Assembly: GCA_963930655.1 (NCBI GenBank)
Contig: OZ005619.1
Coordinates: forward strand, 18,189,752 to 18,253,751
From: Myrica gale
Lineage: Eukaryota > Streptophyta > Magnoliopsida > Fagales > Myricaceae
Direction of reading: 5' to 3'
Length of the DNA: 64,000 nucleotides
Shown here piece after piece: positions 10,906-23,548 of the stretch. Made by a program: the position numbers and the translations under genes. Position 1 is the stretch's first letter; each line of letters begins with the position of its first letter. The notes under the pieces are model-generated. The model ran no database searches and was not told the origin of the DNA. It saw only the letters and a list, made by a program, of their open reading frames with translations.

Positions 10906-11482
10906 TGCTGAAGCTCGAGGACGTGCTGAAAGGGATGTTGTCCAGAGGGCCCAAGCCGAAGCCCGTGAAAGGGCGGCAGCAGACGTAAAGGAAAGAGCTG
11001 AAAAGGCTGCTGCAAAAGCAAGGAAAAGGACAAATGCGGAAGCAAAAGACAGAGCTGCAGCAGCAAGGGCTGAAGCTGAAGCACGAGTGAGAGCAGCTGA
11101 ACGAGCTACTGTAGAAAGAGCTGTTGCAGGGGCTCGAGAAAGGGCTGCAGCTGCTGCAAGGATGAACCAACAGAAAAATGAAGAGGATCTTGAATCCTCC
11201 TTTGGCGTGGGTGGTCAAGCTAGCAGTGCCCCAAGGTCTAAGGCTAACTCTTCGGTGAGGACACGAGTTTTAACTTGTGTTTATTCCATAAGTGAATTTT
11301 TGGTTGCTAATTTTGTGGTGGTATATTTCAGGACCCGACTTTTGACTCCCAATTTCAGTACAGGCAAGAACCTGAAGCAAGGAAATTTGCTTAAACTTCC
11401 TCAAACATTAGGAAAGCAAATTCAACAACAAATATCGTTGACGATCTTTCTTCAATTTTTGGAGGTAGTCTGAATGCAGCTT
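10906..11482 (+). pseudogene. Captured fragment of an auxilin-like gene, intron retained
   Basis: The plus strand encodes an Ala/Arg/Glu-rich coiled stretch (repeats of ARERAAA and [11 protein letters not shown]), then [16 protein letters not shown] and [11 protein letters not shown]. That is the region before the J-domain of plant auxilin-like proteins, which help uncoat clathrin vesicles. A GT-AG intron lies at about 11255-11331. The next exon reads [20 protein letters not shown], then a TAA stop in frame, then [18 protein letters not shown] and SSIFGG, which is again family sequence. The J-domain is absent. The stop and the truncation make it non-functional. Confidence 0.8.
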
Positions 11483-11603
11483 TATTCATAATACGGTTTA
11501 GCGACGGAGTAACCAGAACAGGGGAGGGACAATTGCGTCAAGCAAGGTATAGAATGATATTTCAGAAATCACTATCCTTTCGCTTACGACTCCACGTCCA
11601 GAA

Positions 11604-11778
11604 TTGAATTCAAGTAATTCTGGTTCCAAAATAAAAAGCTCCTTCAATTGTGGAGGTAGTTGTTCTCGTCCATCGTTCATGATAAACCCATTGAGAAAAC
11701 AAAGGCGGCACTGGTCGCCACAACTGCACCAACGCTTCTTCGAAGCAATAAAACAACTTGGGGGAGGGCAGGTTAGGC
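11604..11778 (+). pseudogene. Captured fragment of a GARP/HHO-type Myb transcription factor
   Basis: The plus strand gives RKQRRHWSPQLHQRFFEAIK followed by QLGGGQ. That matches helix 1-2 of the GARP (HRS1/HHO) DNA-binding domain, normally RKQRRCWSPELHRRFxxALQQLGGSQ. A serine-rich stretch precedes it, as in the family. After GGGQ the similarity stops, so helix 3 with the SHLQKYR motif is missing. Fragment only. Confidence 0.75.
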
Positions 11779-11922
11779 CTTGTAATTTTAGAGCATTGGA
11801 AAGAAAATTTTGCTCGGACACTGGTTAATGGGCTGAAAGAGGTGGATGAACATGAAAAGATAAAAAATGAATACGTAGCATGAACACTGAAGGAGACGAG
11901 GGCAAAATAGGAATTTAAACAG

Positions 11923-12100
11923 TAAGTTGTCACGTGGACGAGACGTGTTTGATTTTCCGTCAGAAATAACGGCAATTTCAGGTCTAGGGTGAAAATCGAC
12001 GTAAACATAAACTTTGGAGTACTAATCTAACTAAATCGATAAAAGTGGGTGCAACTTAGAAATGACCCCAAAATTCAGGGGTGCAAAGTGAATTTTTCCT
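11923..12100. repeat. Right terminal inverted repeat of the Pack-MULE
   Basis: Reverse complement of 10089-10266 at about 90% identity, ending ...GTGAATTTTTCCT next to the 9-bp duplication. Confidence 0.88.
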
Positions 12101-12109
12101 ATATTTTAA

Positions 12110-14298
12110 ATAATTTTTGAAAAATTTAAGGTAATTATAAAGAGTAATGCTTGCAATCTTGATTTGTTTGTTTTTTACTGTTAACTGCCCACATGCGTTT
12201 TGTCTTTTTCTATTGGCCCTTTTTTTTTTCTTCCTTCGTTAGGTGGCAATTTTATTCCACTTATGTTTTTTTTTTTCTTATTTTTTGTTTACGTGCCAAC
12301 ATTTGCCGCTACCAATGCTGTCTTCCTTTTCTTTTCTTTTTCTTATCTGCAGAGGCATGTCAGGTGCTGGTCAGAGGTCTGCCAGGTGCGTCTGTTTTTC
12401 TGGCACGGTGAGTACCACGTTTTTCTGATTCCAAATTCGCCCTCCGAAAGTTTTAAGAGACCCTATGTTGATGGGGGTATATTTGGTTACGTGAGAGTTT
12501 GTTTCAAGGACAAACGTCCTAAAATGGGTACGGTTCAAAACGTTGGGATAGCAAATTGCGTTTGTTTTGCTCGGAATTTCGGAACTCATATGATTAATAA
12601 ATATATATTATAATTTATATCAAATTTGTACATATTCTTTTCGATGATAAAAATTAATAATAATAAGTGTCGCTTCTACATTACTTGATGTAGTAGAAGA
12701 CCTTTTGATTTAAAGTGGCGGCATATATTCTGCAAGACAAAAATATCTTCGGCGCGTTTCTCTGGAACTTGACAGCTGGCTCCTTACGCTATATACAGAT
12801 TATTTGCTCTAATTTTATGTTTTTAAAAATATAACTTCATAAACTATTGTTAATTGAAAAAGTAAGTTGTGTGTCATTTCCATTAGTGGAGCCAGGAGAC
12901 TCATTAACGGGGGGCAAATTTTTAAAGAAAAATGGTTTTGTTTTAGGGAGGCCCCAGTTCGCCCCCGCCTGTGGTCATTTCTATTTTGGAATATATATAT
13001 TAATATCGTGGGCAGACACGAAGTTGAATTATATTTGGGCTGCAGATTTACTATGCATCATCTTCTCGACTTAATTGATATTTAGATTGTGAAATCGAAC
13101 GGATAGTCGGAATTTTTTGTTGTTGTGCTCTTTACAATTGAAGTAGCTATATTAGATTTGGTACAAGGAGATTATAAATAAATGAATTTTTTTAATTATC
13201 TTATAAAAACTTTTAATTCTCACACTTTTTTTATAATTTATCATTAAAGCTACCAAATTTAATACATTACATACCAAGTTAGGCGATACATTATCCATCT
13301 TTTATTGAATATGTCGGTCTCTATAGTTTATTTTTCAAACATATAAGTCTTATAGCCCATCAAACATTACCCTGCTAATTGAAACGAGATCCAACATAAG
13401 TTATCTAACCCTAACAATTGACATCCCTTTAATTTTATGTCGGTCTTTCGTTAATTGACTAATTTTTATTAGATAAAAAATATTTATACGTCTAAAAAAA
13501 TTAAATTTCAAGTTTGACTCGTTAAAAGTTAATATCACATCTCCTGTAATAGTAATTAATATAATATGAGCTTAGAAAAAAAATTAATATAATACGAGGT
13601 AAAAAAAAGCAATTATGAAGTGCGTAGTGCCTATTGAGCTAAAGGCTCGGAGCCTCGGAGGCCCTTTTTTTCAATTCAACTCGTGGAGAATGTGAACTTC
13701 AATAATGTAAAGTTTCAGAAGGAATCTGGGCACGGACAACAGAACATGCAACTGACTGCAGCCTGCACTACCCACCATCGCCTTTCCCTTCTGCACTCCA
13801 CTCGTGGCACAAATCTTTTTATTTAAGTTTACTTTTTTGATTAATTTATTTTTCTGCTGGCAGAAAATGATGCTCCGATCCATTGTCTGACTTCGACCGG
13901 TAAAAATCCCGTATAATTGGAGCCATGTCACCACCCTGGCCACGTTGACAATGAACCTCCACCTCCCTACTCTCTTCACGCAACCGTCTCACGGCAATGG
14001 AAACACGGTGCCTCAACGCGCGTGCTGTGAAGGCGCGTGGTGTTACGTCCTGCCTTGTAAATTACGACAAAAAACTATGTCGCCATAATTAGCTCATTTT
14101 CTAGGCGAGAGGCGAGAGAACCCAAGTCCGGGCCTGGCGTCTCCATCTACACCAAACTGACCAACCCAACCAACCGAGGTGGCTGACATAAGGGGGGGTA
14201 CCGTCTTTTCTCCGCCAATTCTCTTACTCCAAAACCGCCACCTCACCACTCAATTGGGGATAGCTTCTAGGATTAATTGCTGACCAGCTTCACTAATT
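12110..14298. other. Intergenic and SPL7 upstream region
   Basis: Pyrimidine-rich and AT-rich DNA. Near 12886-12920 GTGGAGCCAGGAGACT followed by GGGGGGCAAA resembles an isolated hAT end of the type closing the element at 7933. About 13990-14298 is less AT-rich and probably holds the SPL7 promoter and leader, but I see no convincing TATA box. Confidence 0.4.
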
Positions 14299-17200
14299 AT
14301 GGAATCCCCTCCCCCGCCACCACAACCTAGGGTTTCCGAGATGGAGGTGCACCACCCGGTGACGGAAGAAGACCCCTCCTCGGCTCTCTGGGACTTCGGA
14401 GACCTCCTGGACTTCACCGTAGACGAAAACTTCTCCATTTCCCTGGACCCCGATGACCACCCAACACCTCAGCAGCCATCGATTCCGGAGGAGGATCTTG
14501 AACCTCCTCAAGAAGATCCAGCTTCCCCGAGCTCTAGTCGGATACGAAAACGGGATCCAAGGCTGGCCTGTTCCAATTTCTTGGCAGGTCGGGTCCCCTG
14601 CGCCTGCCCGGAGTTGGATGAAAAGCTGGAGATGGAAGAGGGCTTGCGTGGGAAGAAGCGAGTCAGGACGGTTAGGAACTCGACCCGGACGGTTCGGGCA
14701 GCAGCCCGATGCCAGGTTCCTGGGTGCGAGGTCGACATCAGCGAGCTCAAAGGGTATCATCGCAGGCATAGGGTTTGTCTGCGTTGCGCACATGCGAGCA
14801 CGGTCATGCTTGATGGGGAGGCTAAGAGATATTGCCAGCAGTGTGGCAAGTAAGCTCGATCCTACATGGTTTCTGTGGTTTCAGATTCTGTAATTCAACA
14901 GCTTTTTTTTTTGGTTTGACCTTCTTTTGACAAAGTTAGATGGAGTTATGTGAGATATGACTTCAAGGGCGTTTAGGGAGTGTATCTTAGAGTTTAATAA
15001 CTACTTTTTCACGTTTATACCCGTTAGATGCACGCTTATATAATGACATTTACGCGTTGGTGCGAACTTTTGCTTAGAGATGGGAGTAGTTAGAATCTAA
15101 AATCAGTTGTTTTAGTTGCTAAATTCTTGTTTAATCGAGGAATTACATTTATTCCTGGTGAAACTTGCCAGATTATTAGGCACTTTCGTTGCTATTTTTG
15201 CTCTATGCTCATGCACACAATATTTGGTAGGTTCCATATTCTATCAGATTTTGACGAAGGTAAACGTAGCTGTCGAAGAAAATTAGAGCGCCACAACAAT
15301 AGACGGAGAAGAAAGCCTACTGATTCTGTAGCTGCAGCGGATAAGGAAGTTCAAGGACTAATGCCAGCTGAGGATATCCCTTATGACGATGAGTCAGGAA
15401 GAGGTATCGTGAATTTGAATGGATGCAACTAGTTTCTACATTTGTGAAAGACAAATCAGTTATTTTACTTTTTTGGTGGCTGTTTGCAAAGTTGCATGGC
15501 CTTCCATAATATCTTATATATTTTTTTCTCTATGGTGTAGATGGTTTATGCTCAAGCGACCCAATAACTGAAACAGAAGCAGTCTTGGAGTCTGAAGATG
15601 GACAAGTTACCACTTTCGGCTCAGCTCGTGATTCCCAGATTATTCATAGCGACACTGTTGCATCTTTTGCGGCTTCTGGTGAAACCCAGATGGATGGAGA
15701 GAAAAATAATTTCAAATGTTCTGCGTCTCCAATGTACTATGACAACAAGACTCCTTACTCATCCACGGTGGGTCTCTGCTGAATGCTGCGGTAGCTGCTT
15801 TGTCTTTTTTTCGTTGGTTCTAGTGCGGTGCTATCCTGGAGATATTCTGACTCCAAATATGACTATAGTGTCCTACAGGTCGGATCTCGTTTAAGCTTTA
15901 TGATTGGAATCCAGCCGAATTTCCCAGAAGACTACGGCACCAAGTATTTTAAGCATTAATATTGCAGTTTAGTATTTAACAAGAGTACTGTTCTTTTACA
16001 GTTAAGAGACGCCGATAATTGATCAACTTATGTTTACATGTATTTCCAGATATTCCAATGGTTGACAAGTATGCCAGTGGAACTGGAGGGGTATATCCGC
16101 CCTGGATGTACAATTTTAACTGTGTTCATTGCAATGCCGAAGTTTATGTGGACAAAGGTAACAGAGTAATTGGATGCATTCTTTCTGGTTGTTTTTACAG
16201 TTATGACGTGGTAGGATCAATGATTATTCGTATATGTACACTCATTGTTTGATGTTCATGCTGTCCTTGAAGAATGTAAATAGAAAACAATTTGGCGTGG
16301 CATGTTTGTCATGGACTGTCTTCTTGGGTACTTATTAATTAAATATCAACAAAATACTACATCCCGTGGGTCCTAAAAATCTCTGTACTGTCAATATCTC
16401 ACATTGATACACAGATCTGCTTGCAAACCTTAGACCCAAACTGCCAAATTTGTAGTCAAATATTTTGTACTCTTGAGTAGTTGGTTCTTGCATTTTAAGG
16501 TTTTCTGACTGGTAAGATTTTAGTCTGGTATCCCCAATTTTAGTGAATTGGTAAGGCCAACGCTGTGAAGAAGTTGCTAGAGTAAGAATATGGTTTATGA
16601 CCTTGATGTTTGATCGATAAGTTTATCTTTTATTGAACTCGGGCACCCCATTCCGACAATTGACCAACTTCATGCAACTTTGTGTTCAGTTATAAAGCTA
16701 ACGTCTATGTAGTTATTGAAATTATTTTGTGTGGATAGGGTGATTGAGAGGCCATTGACCTCCGTATTAACTTTTGTGTATGTACACACCCTTATAACCG
16801 TGCCACTGCCTTTCTCATCAGCTTGATAACTGAAATAGTATAGCGGAAGCTTGATTTTGTCACGTAAAGTTCGTAGATGTGCTTTACATTGTGTTCTTAA
16901 TGTTACAATATGATGATTGTTTTGTCTGGGTGGTAAACGATTCGGGTGTGTTCATCCATGTATAAAATTTAAATCTGCCCAAATATACGTTTATTATACG
17001 CCTTTATTTATTGCTAAATGTGTCTTTTTACCACTTCAAGTTGTTTCTCTTGTCTGTATAATCCATTCTTCTTGCTATGGATGTTCTAATTCACATCAGA
17101 ATTTGTTATATTAGATTTGATGTTTCTTATTGCATCATTCAGTTATACGAAGATCCCATATCCTATCTCCATGACTTTGTTGGCACCCCTGGAAGGATGC

Positions 17201-20200
17201 TATCTGGGAGAGGCACTATGCTTGTTTTTGTCAACGACATGATCTTCCAGGTTATGAAGGGTATGTTGGTGCCTATGGACCACTCTCGCATCTGTCTGTC
17301 TGTCTCTCTCTCTCTCTCTTAGCAGTTCGTTTTTTGACTTTTTAGTTGCACCACCTACCTCCCTCCACATTGCCACTTGCACCCAATCCCCCAAACAAAG
17401 AACTTTGCATTGCCACTACAACCACCACTATCTTTTGGCTTAGAACTTTTGCATTGTCATCAGCTTCTTCTCTTGCCTATTCTATGAGATAGGAGTTGTG
17501 GAACAACACTATATCCATAAGGGAGTGTTTGAAGGTGAAAAATGCAACACGCACACCCATGTATATATGTTGGCCTTTTCCAAGTTTTAAGAGACTTGAA
17601 TTCCTTCTTTTGGGTTTTGATTTTTGATTTTTTTTTTTGGGGGGGGGGGGAGGATGTGGTGAGGGGAGTGTGAGGAATTGATGTTGTCTAACTGACCTAG
17701 TCCAAGTAACTCATGCATATTGCAATTAGCTTCTATCTATCTCTTCTTCCATTGACAGCGTCATTCATTGGTGGCTTTTGGTTGCTATTAGGGCAAATCA
17801 ACTGAAGTACATAGCCAGTCCATTTTATATTCAGGCTAGTAAGTATACGATTAAATCAATATTATCCCAGATTCATATTGGTCAGGCTTCCAGATTCACT
17901 TTACCTCAATCCCACCAAAATAATTTAGCTGTTCATATGTCTTGTCTATTCCTAGTTTAGTTTTTGGTTTACTTATATAGTTCAGGAAGGTTAGATGAGT
18001 TTTGCTGGATATTGTGTCATCCTATACAAAGGTAGCTCTCTGTATTGGTATCAATCTGATCCTAAGATTTCTACTTTTCAAGTACTGAATTCTTCAGTTT
18101 CGTATGGATTGCTCTGCTAGAGTTTGTTTGATGTTTCAGTTCTTGAAGCCCTCTTAATCTGATTTGAATATCTTAATGGGTTTAGGTGGAACTTCTGTGA
18201 CCAAAGTCATGGTGAAGATGCAAGCCCCAAGACTTCACTATGTTTATCCTATATGTTTTGAGGCTGGGAAACCTTTGGAGCTCGTTGCTTGTGGAAGTAA
18301 TTTGCTACAATCAAAGTTTCGGTATGCCATTGAGAGCATGGAAATTTTAAATTTTGTCATATATATCTCTTTTCCCATGGTCATTGCTGTGTTTGTTGAT
18401 GCTCAATTTAAGGTTTTGGGTGATGTAGTTATGTACTCTGTCCCCATAATGAGTGGTATCAGTTGCCAAATGCACAAATTTAACAGAAAATATTTGAGTT
18501 AGTTCACTCTACTTTCCAAATTTGCCTTTTAAAAGTAAGGGAAAACTACATTTTGCAACCTTTTTAACTATCACTCATTTTGCATTTTGCATTATGAACT
18601 ACCAAACTCTACACATTGCACCCCAAACTACCAATAGGTTTACCCTCTGCATTCCATGCTACAAGTTGACCGTTAAGATTGTGTTACATGTCCCACTTTT
18701 TCTATTGATTTTAATGTTGAGATCAATGTGATGGCAATTTGGTAGTTTGAAGTATAAATTGCAAAATGAATGGTAGTTAAATGATGCAGAGTGCAATTTT
18801 CCCTAAAAGTAATCAACAAGCAAAGTGAGGCACATACTTTATTTTAGAATGAAGGGTGTTGCGGGAAAATACTGCTTTGGTTTCTTCAGTGATCAGACAT
18901 GATGGGATATGAAACTTGGCTATTAATTCTGATGTGAACCTCATCAAGAATAGCGAGACCCAACAACGAAAGGGAACCCAATATCGTTGACTTGAACTGA
19001 ATCCTTCGAAGATGTGCCTTGATTTCCATCAAATTCACTTATAGTGCGACAGAGGCTGCAATTAATCTGTCGGTACTTTGTTATTGGATTGATAGGGTGG
19101 GTCGAATCTATTCATTGTAACCAATTGCTTTTAGCATTACATTGATAGTAGAAGTCATGAATGACTGCCAATAAATAACATGCTTCATTTTATTCGGCAC
19201 ATAGGAAATTGTAATCTCATGGTGGGGTGGAGTTGCTTTTGGGTGTAGTTATATCAACCAAACAAGCAAAGAGGGTGTTGCTTTGGGTCGTATCTTTCCT
19301 GTCGCAAACACTCTTTAGAGTCAATACCTCTTGGATTGAAATAAGCAGGGTTGTGCAAATTAGTTGGTTTTTTTAGGTTTGCTCGGGCATTCTGAAAGAG
19401 TTTTATCTTGTCGTGTAAAGAGCAAACTTTTCAAGCTTAGATCTTAGGTGGGTTGTTTGGCTTTTCAGCTTGTCAGGCTGAACCCTGTAAATCATGAGAC
19501 TCGGCATTTATGACTTATAATTCTGTTGTACATTTCACCCCCAAGGGTTTGGTGTGGTGGTAAGGTTTCGGCTTGGGTTTTAACATGTCCTTAGTTCGAG
19601 TCCCAACACCCTCATTATCGCCCTTGACTTACCTGCTTCCTGGGTTGTGGGGTTGGTCCAGGGGGCCGGGGTTTGTACTTCAGGGTTGGGCCAAAAGGGT
19701 CCGACTTTGGAGGATTTCCTCGTCATCAAAAAAAAAAAATTATGTTGTACATTTCGAATTCGCAATGATAACTCAAATAAGATTACAAATCAATAGATTT
19801 TGAGTAGAAAAAAGTAATAGAAGTGATCAGAATCTCTTAATCATGGTAGGCCTAAGAATGTATCTTCATCCCAATTTGCATACCTTTAATGCTTTTTTGC
19901 TTGTTGAATGTGTTTCTATGCGTAGAAAAATAATTTTCAAGCATCTAAAGATGAACTCATTCACTGCATCTGCAGTCTCATTTGAACACGAGCTGGGCAG
20001 AGGGAAACAAGCGTAGCCTAAGACAGTTTGGGCTCAAGCTTGGGTTGCGAATGATTCAAAACTTTTAACTTTTTCGAATATTAGTGAGCCTTGCATGTGC
20101 CTACCAAACCATTATAAGCTGCTTAGTGCATCTGCAACATTAAGTTTAATGTGAGGAACATAATGAGTCATGCTTTTTGAACACTCTTATTGATTTCATC

Positions 20201-22496
20201 CCTTTATCGTTACTGGGTGTCATCCAGTTTTAACTTGCCATGATCTTGCTAATATTTTTTCGTATCTGCTTTTTCTCACACTTCGATGATATTCTTGTTT
20301 AACAATTCAATTTTCATTGGTGTCAGGTTGCTTGTATCTTTTGCTGGAAAGTATCTTGCATGTGATTATTGTGCCTTGTCTCTGCGTGGTCAGACTAAGG
20401 AGGAGACTGCTTCTAGTTGTAACCATCAGTTGTTCAACATACATGTCCCACAAACTGAACCAGATCTCTTTGGTCCTGCCTTTGTTGAGGTGGGTACTTC
20501 TGATAATATTCAAGGAACATTTGGTGTGTCTCTAAGATTTGGACTAGACCAAAGTTTGTATTCTTGCAGTGCTTGTAAGTGTGCCCTTTTGTTTTGTTTT
20601 GTTTTTTTTGGGGGGGGGGGGTATTGGGCACTGGTATCGTTATGGCAAAGGGAACTCTTCCTTTGTGTACATGAAATACACCAAGAAATCTGTTCTATCT
20701 GCGTGGCACCACCTCCTGTATATACTATGTGGAATTGCTCCTGCGTCTATATATAATGCAGTCCTGAATTTCATGAAGTCTTGGGATTTGATACCAGCAT
20801 TTAATTATTATGCAATATCACTTCCTGGCTGTTGTCAGTTCATGCTTGTTAGTCAGCAGAATTGCTAATGGGTGAAGTAATGAGTTACATAAAGTGGTGT
20901 ATTTGTATTGCTGCGGATACCTTTTGTATTTTGTTGTTTACATGAACACTTTGGAGCATGATTGAAATGTTGTTAATTCGTAAATCTGTTCATTTCTGTT
21001 CTAATTTATTTCCATGAATCTATTTGTAGGTTGAGAATGAGTCTGGCTTATCCAACTTCATTCCCATACTCATCGGCAACAAAGAAGTTTGTGCAGAAAT
21101 GCAGATATTACAGCAGAGATTTCTATTTCTAAAAGGCCTAGAGATTGAGGCTATTGGTCCTACGACTTGTTCGTGTGAGGTTTCCACATCAAGACAGTCG
21201 ACATTTTCTGAATTCATTTCAGATATAGCATGGTTACTTAAGGAGCCATCAGAAAATTTTCAACAGTCGATCACTACTGCACAAATACAAAGATTTAATT
21301 GTCTTCTGAGCTTTCTTATATGTAATGACTCGAACATCATTTTGGAGAAACTGTTAGAAAAACTGAATATTGTGATAAGTAGCACAGAATTTGACAGCAT
21401 GGTTAATGGCTCCTATGATGGAGATTTGAGTCTACTAAAGAAATACATTGACAATGCAAGGGATGTTCTTTGTAAAAAGTACAAGAAAAGTGAAGGTTCA
21501 GAGCTGCAATCAGGATCTGAGCAAAACGGTTATTCTGTTTCTCAAAGCTGCTCTCAAGATAATGTCCTCTCAGTTCCGGTCAACAGCCAGGTGAGGACTC
21601 AAATTTTTTGGTTTTGGTGGATTGTGAATCTGTTTGCAAGTTGTTATCTAATCTGCTTCTCTCTCTCTCTCTCTCTCTCTCCTATTCTGATTTTATTTGT
21701 CAATGATGGGTACTTATTGGGTGGGCGTGAATTTGTAGCTTTCTTGATAAAGGAATCAATAAAACGAATTACCAATTAGTGTGATTTTTTTAAGGATATT
21801 CTGCCGATATCCCTAGGGTTTTTGTGCCTTTTGATCACACCCATCGTGATTCATGATTTTTGATAAGGTTCTTCTATCTTGATAGCTGTTAAGTCACTTG
21901 AGCATTTCAGGTTTTGACTAAAAGTACCAAAAATTAGAACATTTTTTTTAGACCATTTCATTGTTGTAATTTACCAACACGTGTGTTCTGACATCAAGTT
22001 CTTGACGAACTCTTTGGTTATGGATTTTGATTTGGTAAATATTCGTCTCTTATTCTTCGGAAGAGATCCTCACCATTGACTGTGCCAATGCTGTTATGTG
22101 TTAAGACTTTTCTAGTCATCGATGTTGATCATATCTGAAAACAGGAGAGAGTCATGTAATAGAATTTCATTTGTTTATTCTCTTCTTTATTCGCAGGACA
22201 TGGGGACAATAGCAAACACTAAGTCTGGAGTATCGACATGCTCAGCTTCTATCGCTGGGAGTGAAACTGCAGCGCTGTTGAATAGAGAAGTTGTCATGAA
22301 TGTTAACCATGTAAAGGAATGGCCAAGAAAGTCGTGTGGCCCCATTATACCAGGGGCAATCTTTGGGTCTCGCCCTAGTATATTTATAATTTCCTTTGTC
22401 ACTGTTTGTTTAGGTATATGTGCCGTTCTCCTTCATCCTCACAAAGTTGGCGAATTTTCAGTATCTATACGCAGATGTTTGTTTGGCGGAAGTTAG
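14299..22496 (+). CDS. SPL7: SPL7 squamosa-promoter-binding-like transcription factor (copper response regulator)
   Basis: Ten exons, all in phase, give 803 residues: 14299-14849, 15231-15403, 15541-15767, 15869-15943, 16050-16157, 17143-17260, 18186-18321, 20327-20489, 21030-21590, 22197-22496. The SBP zinc-binding DNA domain spans about residues 136-212 ([32 protein letters not shown]) and ends in the basic nuclear signal [19 protein letters not shown]-terminal [11 protein letters not shown] and [12 protein letters not shown] are SPL7 features. The long C-terminal part ([51 protein letters not shown]) aligns with remembered Arabidopsis SPL7. A hydrophobic segment near residues 765-784 is a likely membrane helix. 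In the family SPL7 binds GTAC motifs and switches on copper-saving microRNAs and copper uptake genes. Introns 5-7 are long (about 1-2 kb). The gene looks intact. Confidence 0.93.
17301..17320. repeat. TC microsatellite in SPL7 intron 6
   Basis: TCTG repeats followed by a (TC)n run in the intron directly after exon 6. A second (TC)n run lies at about 21658-21680 in intron 9. Confidence 0.85.
18539..18803. mobile_element. MULE-type MITE in SPL7 intron 7
   Basis: A 265-bp element with ends GGGAAAACTACATTTTGCA and ...GTGCAATTTTCCC. The inverted ends align for about 70 bases. Exact 9-bp duplication TAAAAGTAA lies at 18530-18538 and 18804-18812. Non-coding and short. Confidence 0.8.
19537..19742 (+). 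mobile_element. tRNA-derived SINE in SPL7 intron 7
   Basis: A 206-bp element. An A-box-like TGGTGTGGTGGTAAGG near the start and a B-box GTTCGAGTCC (about 19609) mark an internal Pol III promoter. It ends in a run of about 12 A. Exact 13-bp duplication TGTTGTACATTTC lies at 19524-19536 and 19743-19755. Same family as the copy at 9695-9919. Confidence 0.85.
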
Positions 22497-23048
22497 ACAA
22501 GTAGTGGATGTTGGACAAGTCTTTGAGCCAAAGAAGTGCTGTTTCTTTCATCTGTAAGTATCCATTGTACTAACACTAAATTAAGAAAGCTGTTTAAGTC
22601 TTTTGGCTTTTGACTCTGCTCGTTGCATTGGGAGCTTGATATTGCCACTGCAGCGTCAGTTATGCTTGTGCTCGTTTTGAGGGCGGATTGAGGGCGGGGA
22701 AACTAGGGTAGCTGACCCCGCAGAAACGTATCCACTAGACTTGGAAGTCGTTTTAGATTTTAGTTCTTTTTTTGTTCGTTTGCTTCAATTTTGGGTAGTT
22801 TTTGTAACGATTCCATGTTAATATATTTGAAATATTCCAGATTTGTTCTCTGGAAATTCTTGGACTAATATTGGTTACAAGTGATATGCTATTCTTCTTC
22901 CCCGTCCTGGCGACGGCACTTTGTTTTGGTTTTGAATTAACGATGGAGACGCAGTGTATGACAGCCATTGCAGAGGGACTGTAAGTTGGCATGAAGCAAT
23001 GCGATAGTGAATTATTATGCCCAAGAAAAATGAAAAAAATAAAGACTA
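22497..23048. other. SPL7 3' flank
   Basis: Probably the SPL7 3' untranslated region and intergenic DNA. No further gene seen. Confidence 0.4.
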
Positions 23049-23137
23049 ACCGGGGTAGCTCAAGTGGCAATGGGGATTTCTGAGAGTGTGGATTAGGCGC
23101 ATATTTAGGGGTTTAAATCTTCCTTTGTGTAAAAAAA
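23049..23137 (+). mobile_element. Short SINE (Au-like head)
   Basis: Starts GGGGTAGCTCAAGTGGCAAT (A-box-like, resembling plant Au SINE heads). It continues to GGGGTTTAAATCTTCC (B-box-like) and ends in a short T/A tail. Duplications were not found, so this may be truncated. Confidence 0.45.
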
Positions 23138-23381
23138 TTACGATTGAATAGTGGGGGAAGATGGATCATGCTGAAGTTCGCGAGCAATCACTCGCATGCA
23201 AAACTGAAAGCAGTCATCATTTGAAGAAACAAGTATACTTGCTCTGAGTTCTTTTTATGTGACAGCCAAGCTACTATACTTCTATCCAATCTATAGAGAA
23301 ATGGGAAATTCATTCACCTCGTTGTTGGGGAGATAATTTCTAAAAAAAGTAGTTTTATCTGCACAATTTCTCTATCATAGA

Positions 23382-23540
23382 TGAGAAATGCTATAAATTA
23401 TTTCTGGGTTCTTCTGGAGAAGAATATGATGGCTTAGGATCTCTAGATGTGTAAGGTCCACTTCTAAAATAAACCTTGAGTCGTCAGATTCTTTCCAAAA
23501 GAATCTAGAAAGAACTTAAGAAGAACACCAATAATTTCTC
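23382..23540. mobile_element. Small MITE, hAT-like
   Basis: A 159-bp sequence with imperfect inverted ends (TGAGAAATGCT... and ...AATAATTTCTC) flanked by the 8-bp repeat ATCATAGA at 23374-23381 and 23541-23548. Confidence 0.55.
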
Positions 23541-23548
23541 ATCATAGA

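Larger units (their letters stand above)
10089..12100. mobile_element. Pack-MULE carrying fragments of four host genes
   Basis: About 2.0-kb element with terminal inverted repeats of about 175 bp (10089-10266 and 11923-12100) at roughly 90% identity. An exact 9-bp target-site duplication ATATTTTAA lies at 10080-10088 and 12101-12109. Long inverted ends plus a 9-bp duplication are typical of Mutator-like elements. Instead of a transposase, the interior holds pieces of unrelated genes in both orientations: a FtsY GTPase, a receptor-like kinase, an auxilin-like protein with a retained intron, and a GARP-type DNA-binding protein. The retained intron shows that genomic DNA was captured rather than mRNA. 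Confidence 0.88.

Noticed and set aside
10793-11218. Minus-strand Ser/Cys/Phe-rich open frame
   Set aside because: Antisense shadow of the auxilin-like Ala/Arg-rich fragment.
13671-13979. 102-codon minus-strand open frame upstream of SPL7
   Set aside because: No recognisable protein features; overlaps ordinary intergenic DNA.
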